Below, piece by piece: positions 7,346 through 9,862 of a DNA stretch of 9,862 bases (positions are counted from its first letter, which is position 1; every line of letters starts with the position of its first letter). A model generated the notes under the pieces. That model was not told where the DNA came from. It worked only from the letters and a program-made list of their open reading frames with translations, and ran no database searches. The position numbers were made by a program, and so were the translations under genes. The DNA is from Gallionella sp. (GTDB lineage: Bacteria > Pseudomonadota > Gammaproteobacteria > Burkholderiales > Gallionellaceae), in the NCBI GenBank assembly GCA_030690245.1, contig JAUYGW010000194.1, forward strand, positions 1-9,862. The letters are read 5' to 3'.

Positions 7346-7445
7346 TAGCGGGCTCACTAAATGGGCGAAACGATAAACTATGAAAAAATCTATTGAGCAC
7401 ATGCTATTAAATATCCAATCGAGCGGTCAACTGAGGTTTCCAGGA

Positions 7446-8111
7446 TCATACCGCCCCCAACAAGAATATTTTAAGCAGGCTGTTTTCGCGCCCCTGCAAT
7501 TGCAAAGTGACTTCCAATCCGGTCGGTACCAGAGGGTTCACATTCATGCTAACAGGCATGACCGGTGATCGCGCATCGGCGCCCGCATGCCAGCCACCAC
7601 CGGCCCATAGCCGCATCGTCAGTCCGGCGACCCCCGATTGCAGCGTCACTGCCTGGTTTGTATTGATGTCGTTCGCAGCAGCCAGCCACAGCGTATCCAG
7701 CTCCATCAAATCGCGCGTCGCTGCCGATTCACGGCGCGTCAGCACGCTGTCCTTGACCCGATAAACGATGACTTGCAACCGTGACGGCTGATCGTCGGCA
7801 AACACCGTGCGCACCAGCGTGAGCCGCCCGTGTTCGACGAGGAGCGGCACACGGTTCGGCAAGACGGCAGTGCCGGCCAGATGCGCGCAATCGCTCTGCA
7901 ACTGGGCGAAGGCAAGCTGCATCCCGCGCGTCTGCTCAAGATCGCTGGTGAGCGCAATGCGCGCGCGCACGATGCTATCGAGCCCACGCCAGCCGAGTAC
8001 CGCGATGAATGCGAGCACGCTGATGGCGACCAGCAATTCAACCAGAGTCAAACCCTTGTGTCTGGCCGGCGGGGAGGCTGCACACATGGTTTCTGCCGGT
8101 CTATTGCGCAT
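7446..8111 (-). CDS. gspJ: Type II secretion minor pseudopilin GspJ
   Basis: A minor pseudopilin (221 residues) of the GspI-GspJ-GspK tip complex. After a leader of about 20 residues, the prepilin peptidase site is KG followed by LTLVELLVAISVLAFIAVLG, with Glu at mature position 5 and Leu rather than the usual Phe at position 1. The rest matches the family in length, with the segment RARIALTSDLEQTRGMQLAFAQ following the N-helix. The start is ATG at 8109-8111, chosen over longer in-frame options because AGGTGG at 8118-8123 stands six bases before it and because it gives a normal leader. It overlaps the gspI end by 11 bases. Its stop codon lies in the presumed target duplication of the element at 7209-7445. 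Confidence 0.94.
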   Translation of the reverse strand: MRNRPAETMCAASPPARHKGLTLVELLVAISVLAFIAVLGWRGLDSIVRARIALTSDLEQTRGMQLAFAQLQSDCAHLAGTAVLPNRVPLLVEHGRLTLVRTVFADDQPSRLQVIVYRVKDSVLTRRESAATRDLMELDTLWLAAANDINTNQAVTLQSGVAGLTMRLWAGGGWHAGADARSPVMPVSMNVNPLVPTGLEVTLQLQGRENSLLKIFLLGAV

Positions 8112-8520
8112 TGGGCACCACCTGAGCCAGCTTGATGATGCGGCGCCCGGCATTCGGCGCGTTTGTGGTGTTTTGCATATCAAACACGCTCACTTCGACG
8201 CGGCGGAAGAAAGGGTTCGGTGTGGCGAATACGTTTTCTTCGCATATCAACTGCAACTCGCCCTGCGCGCAATTGAATCTGCGTTGCCCAAGCGCAGGCC
8301 ATTCTTGTGCGAGGCGAATCTGCGATAGCCGGTTTTCGGCCGACCAGTTCGCCATCATCGAAACGCGCAAGTCGCTGCTGTTTTGCGTCAAGCTGCCGAC
8401 CGCGCGCAGACTGGCGCCCAATGCGGTGCCGACAATGACCAGTGCTACCATCACCTCGAGCAAGGTAAAGCCTTTGCACGCGATGTTTATAACAACTCTG
8501 TAATGTATGGATTGACGCAT
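8101..8520 (-). CDS. gspI: Type II secretion minor pseudopilin GspI
   Basis: A minor pseudopilin (139 residues) that nucleates the tip complex with GspJ and GspK. The leader MRQSIHYRVVINIACKG ends at the prepilin peptidase site, followed by FTLLEVMVALVIVGTALGAS with Phe at +1 and Glu at +5. Downstream, NWSAENRLSQIRLAQEWP matches the conserved segment after the N-helix. The ATG at 8518-8520 has GGA seven bases before it; a TTG four codons upstream is the only close alternative. It is separated from gspH by about 250 bases that hold a REP doublet, and it overlaps gspJ by 11 bases. Confidence 0.94.
   Translation of the reverse strand: MRQSIHYRVVINIACKGFTLLEVMVALVIVGTALGASLRAVGSLTQNSSDLRVSMMANWSAENRLSQIRLAQEWPALGQRRFNCAQGELQLICEENVFATPNPFFRRVEVSVFDMQNTTNAPNAGRRIIKLAQVVPNAQ
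8118..8123 (-). promoter_or_regulatory. Ribosome binding site deciding the gspJ start
   Basis: AGGTGG on the coding strand, six bases before the ATG at 8109-8111 and inside the end of gspI. It selects this ATG over in-frame starts further upstream and over the ATG at 8085-8087. Confidence 0.65.
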
Positions 8521-8541
8521 GTGAGCATCCAAGGGAGCCGG

Positions 8542-8573
8542 AATTTATAAATTACCAAACAGCTACATGTAGC
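8542..8573. repeat. Two adjacent 12-base perfect palindromes upstream of gspI
   Basis: AATTTATAAATT (8542-8553) and GCTACATGTAGC (8562-8573) lie 8 bases apart, about 20 to 50 bases before the gspI start. They could be a protein binding site or small hairpins. I see no link to a known operator. Together with the REP doublet they are the only structure in the gspH-gspI gap (8521-8770), which contains no convincing gene. Confidence 0.4.
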
Positions 8574-8623
8574 GTTTCAGTATTTGAATGAGCCAAGATA
8601 ATCCATCGGGGGGCAAGTGCCGA

Positions 8624-8694
8624 TGTAGGAGCGCAATTTATTGCGCGATTGGATGATGCGAAAATCTCATTGCGCAATAAATTGCGATCCTACA
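8624..8694. repeat. REP-doublet (REPIN-like) hairpin between gspH and gspI
   Basis: A 23-base inverted repeat with one mismatch (arms 8624-8646 and 8672-8694; the mismatch is at 8631/8687) around a 25-base loop. Both ends carry the head TGTAGGA, and each arm is itself a palindrome of the form GCGCAAT-TT-ATTGCGC (imperfect in the right arm). This is the same build as the repeat at 1144-1192, with the same head but an AT-rich core in place of the GC-rich one. It widens the gspH-gspI gap to 250 bases. Confidence 0.85.
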
Positions 8695-8770
8695 GCTTCG
8701 CTTTGCCCAACCTAGTGCATATCGTCCAACCCAATTCGCGGGAATGGCAAATTTTAGAAGTTCTCGCATG

Positions 8771-9295
8771 TCATTCCACCATGAAATGGCCGACTCCGTC
8801 AGCGCGGATAGCGGCATGCGCATCGCCTGTTGCAAGCGTCAAGACAAATGGTTTATCGACTGGTTCGCGGCCGAAGACGATACGCAATGGCGTTGTCTGC
8901 CCCGGCGATGGCGGGCTGATAGAAAATATGACCGGGGGGCGTTTGAATTCGCGTTCACGCAACAAATCATCCTGCGCGAGCACCTGCCAGCTATTTCCCT
9001 CGCGCAGTAAAAAACGGTATCGCTCCGCCTCGGCCTCGAATGCAATCGCGCGGTTGCGCACAATCGCCTCATCACGCGCCAGTTGCAGCAACAGCGCAAT
9101 CCTTTGCGCATCATTTTGCAATACTTGCTGTCCATCGGGCGCCGCATTCAACGACACCATGCCGAGCGTGATACCAACAATCGTCATCACGACCAGCAAC
9201 TCAAGCAGCGTGAATCCGCGCGCCAATATTCGGTACGGTAGATGCCCGCGCGCGCCGGCCGGTGCAGCGGAAAAACGTCCGATTACAACTCCCAC
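8771..9295 (-). CDS. gspH: Type II secretion minor pseudopilin GspH
   Basis: A minor pseudopilin (174 residues from the chosen start) thought to join the tip complex to the GspG shaft. The prepilin site is ARG followed by FTLLELLVVMTIVGITLGMV, with Phe at +1 and Glu at +5. The helical segment QRIALLLQLARDEAIVRNRAI is typical of GspH. The start is uncertain. GTG at 9293-9295 gives an unusually long 27-residue leader, overlaps gspG by 13 bases and has only a weak ribosome binding site. TTG at 9224-9226 would give a leader of four residues with none. No in-frame ATG precedes the mature part. Confidence 0.92.
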   Translation of the reverse strand: MGVVIGRFSAAPAGARGHLPYRILARGFTLLELLVVMTIVGITLGMVSLNAAPDGQQVLQNDAQRIALLLQLARDEAIVRNRAIAFEAEAERYRFLLREGNSWQVLAQDDLLREREFKRPPVIFSISPPSPGQTTPLRIVFGREPVDKPFVLTLATGDAHAAIRADGVGHFMVE

Positions 9296-9708
9296 GACCC
9301 GATATCGGCGTCATTACCGACACCGCCCACCTGACCGTCCGCTCCAAGCGAGAACACATCAATCTCACCTTTGATTCCAGGCGACAGATACTGATAGGGG
9401 CCGCCCCAGGGGTCTTTGGGTAATTTGTCGAGATAGCCGCCGGTTTTCCAGCCATTGGCATCCGGCCCGCTAACCGGCTTGGTGATCAGCGCCTGCAATC
9501 CCTGTTCGGTAGTTGGGTAGCGTTGGTTGTCGAGCCTGTACAACTTGAGTCCCTGCATGATGGTGGCGACATCCTGCTTGGCGGCAATAATGCGCGCATC
9601 GTCGGTGCGCCCCATCAATTTTGGGACAACCAGTGCGGCCAATATACCCATGATGACGACGACCACCATGATTTCAATCAAGGTAAACCCGCGCTGCGCC
9701 ATCTGCAT
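9283..9708 (-). CDS. gspG: Type II secretion major pseudopilin GspG
   Basis: The major pseudopilin that forms the shaft of the periplasmic pseudopilus. It has 141 residues, a normal length. The leader MQMAQRG is cut before FTLIEIMVVVVIMGILAALV, with Phe at +1 and Glu at +5. Family hallmarks follow: TEQGLQALITKP, a DPWGGPYQYLSPG block and the C-terminal calcium-binding loop SLGADGQVGGVGNDADIGSW. The ATG at 9706-9708 or the one two codons later (9700-9702) gives a proper leader. The longer open frame to 9807 reads into the repeat at 9791-9838 and is unlikely to be translated. It is the first gene of the visible operon, which fits the high demand for the shaft subunit. Confidence 0.97.
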   Translation of the reverse strand: MQMAQRGFTLIEIMVVVVIMGILAALVVPKLMGRTDDARIIAAKQDVATIMQGLKLYRLDNQRYPTTEQGLQALITKPVSGPDANGWKTGGYLDKLPKDPWGGPYQYLSPGIKGEIDVFSLGADGQVGGVGNDADIGSWEL

Positions 9709-9790
9709 GGACGAACGTCTGCCTGGGGAAAGAAGCACGTCAAATCGGGATAGTTTTTTTGCAGGGGCAGTAGCAACAAAATCAATGAAT
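9709..9790 (-). other. Leader region upstream of gspG
   Basis: These 82 bases lie between the gspG start and the REP-type repeat and should hold the 5' untranslated region and perhaps the operon promoter. I see no convincing sigma-70 promoter. The best candidate (TTGTTG, 18 bases, AACTAT) is a poor match. No strong Shine-Dalgarno sequence stands before the gspG ATG either. Transcription may start beyond the window's right edge. Confidence 0.3.
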
Positions 9791-9838
9791 TGTAGGTCGG
9801 GTTTCAACCGGACATGTCGGGTTGAAACCCGACCTACA
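9791..9838. repeat. Near-perfect 48-base palindrome (REP doublet) upstream of gspG
   Basis: Arms of 19 bases (9791-9809 and 9820-9838) match perfectly, and the centre GACATGTC is itself palindromic. The only flaw in the 48 bases is the G-G pair at 9810/9819. Each half is again a small hairpin: GTCGGGTT-GA-AACCCGAC on the right, perfect, and on the left with one mismatch. The head TGTAGG is shared with the other two doublets, but the core differs. Repeats reading TGTAGGTCGGGTTTCAACCCGAC are common between genes in many proteobacteria, as far as I know. Confidence 0.85.
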
Positions 9839-9862
9839 CCTGATGAACGACTTGAGATAAAC

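Larger units (their letters stand above)
7209..7445. mobile_element. MITE-like element with terminal inverted repeats at the gspJ/gspK junction
   Basis: A 237-base non-coding element with 17-base terminal inverted repeats at 7209-7225 (CCTGGAAACCTTAGTTG) and 7428-7444 (CAACTGAGGTTTCCAGG), which differ at one position. It is flanked by the direct repeat TCAT at 7205-7208 and 7446-7449, the probable target duplication. On the coding strand TCAT is ATGA. The right copy supplies the gspJ stop and the left copy the gspK start, so precise removal restores an ATGA overlap like those at gspL/gspM and gspN/gspD. The interior holds a long imperfect palindrome (7228-7345) and an AT-rich stretch (about 7366-7420). 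There is no transposase, so it would have to move in trans. I do not recognise a named family. Confidence 0.7.

Noticed and set aside
7209..7400. A 64-residue N-terminal extension of GspK
   Set aside because: It is translated from the inserted element and would put a long non-leader sequence before the prepilin peptidase site.
8638..8835. A 65-codon minus-strand open frame between gspH and gspI
   Set aside because: It overlaps the 3' end of gspH in another frame and runs through the REP doublet; there is no motif and no clear ribosome binding site.
9735..9790. A sigma-70 promoter for the operon just upstream of gspG
   Set aside because: The best pair (TTGTTG and AACTAT, spacer 18) matches the -10 consensus at only three of six positions, too weak to call.
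9709..9807. A 33-residue N-terminal extension of GspG
   Set aside because: Its first codons come from the palindromic repeat at 9791-9838; starts at 9708 or 9702 give the usual short leader.

Overview
This window carries most of a type II secretion system (T2SS, general secretory pathway) operon. Every gene is on the minus strand, so transcription runs from right to left. In transcription order the genes are gspG, gspH, gspI, gspJ, gspK, gspL, gspM, gspN, gspD and the 5' two thirds or so of gspE, which runs off the left edge. Together they encode the major pseudopilin (G), the four minor pseudopilins (H, I, J, K), the inner-membrane assembly platform proteins (L, M), the accessory protein N, the outer-membrane secretin (D) and the cytoplasmic ATPase (E). 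gspF and gspC are not in the window. gspF probably follows gspE; gspC is not beside gspG within the roughly 150 bases visible upstream.

The GC-rich sequence, the presence of GspN and the look of the GspE, GspL and GspD proteins suggest a betaproteobacterium, perhaps of the Nitrosomonadales. This is a judgement from sequence character, not a database match. The order G-H-I-J-K-L-M-N-D-E resembles a rotation of the Xanthomonas xps order (E-F-G-H-I-J-K-L-M-N-D).

The genes are ordinary; the spaces between them are not. Where no repeat is present, neighbours overlap or nearly touch (ATGA overlaps at gspL/gspM and gspN/gspD; 11-base gspI/gspJ and 13-base gspG/gspH overlaps; a 17-base gap at gspK/gspL), although gspM and gspN are 128 bases apart without a clear repeat. 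Three junctions or flanks hold REP-doublet hairpins (REPIN-like): gspE/gspD at 1144-1192, gspI/gspH at 8624-8694, and upstream of gspG at 9791-9838. The gspK/gspJ junction holds a 237-base MITE-like element (7209-7445) with terminal inverted repeats, flanked by a TCAT direct repeat. Removing the element with one copy of TCAT restores an ATGA stop/start overlap between gspJ and gspK. Two copies of a short dispersed repeat lie in frame inside gspL and encode LSQAEG and LSRAEG.

I see no RNA gene, CRISPR array, transposase gene or terminator. I found no novel secretion machinery. The points worth a second look are the repeat elements and how they have changed the operon's junctions.
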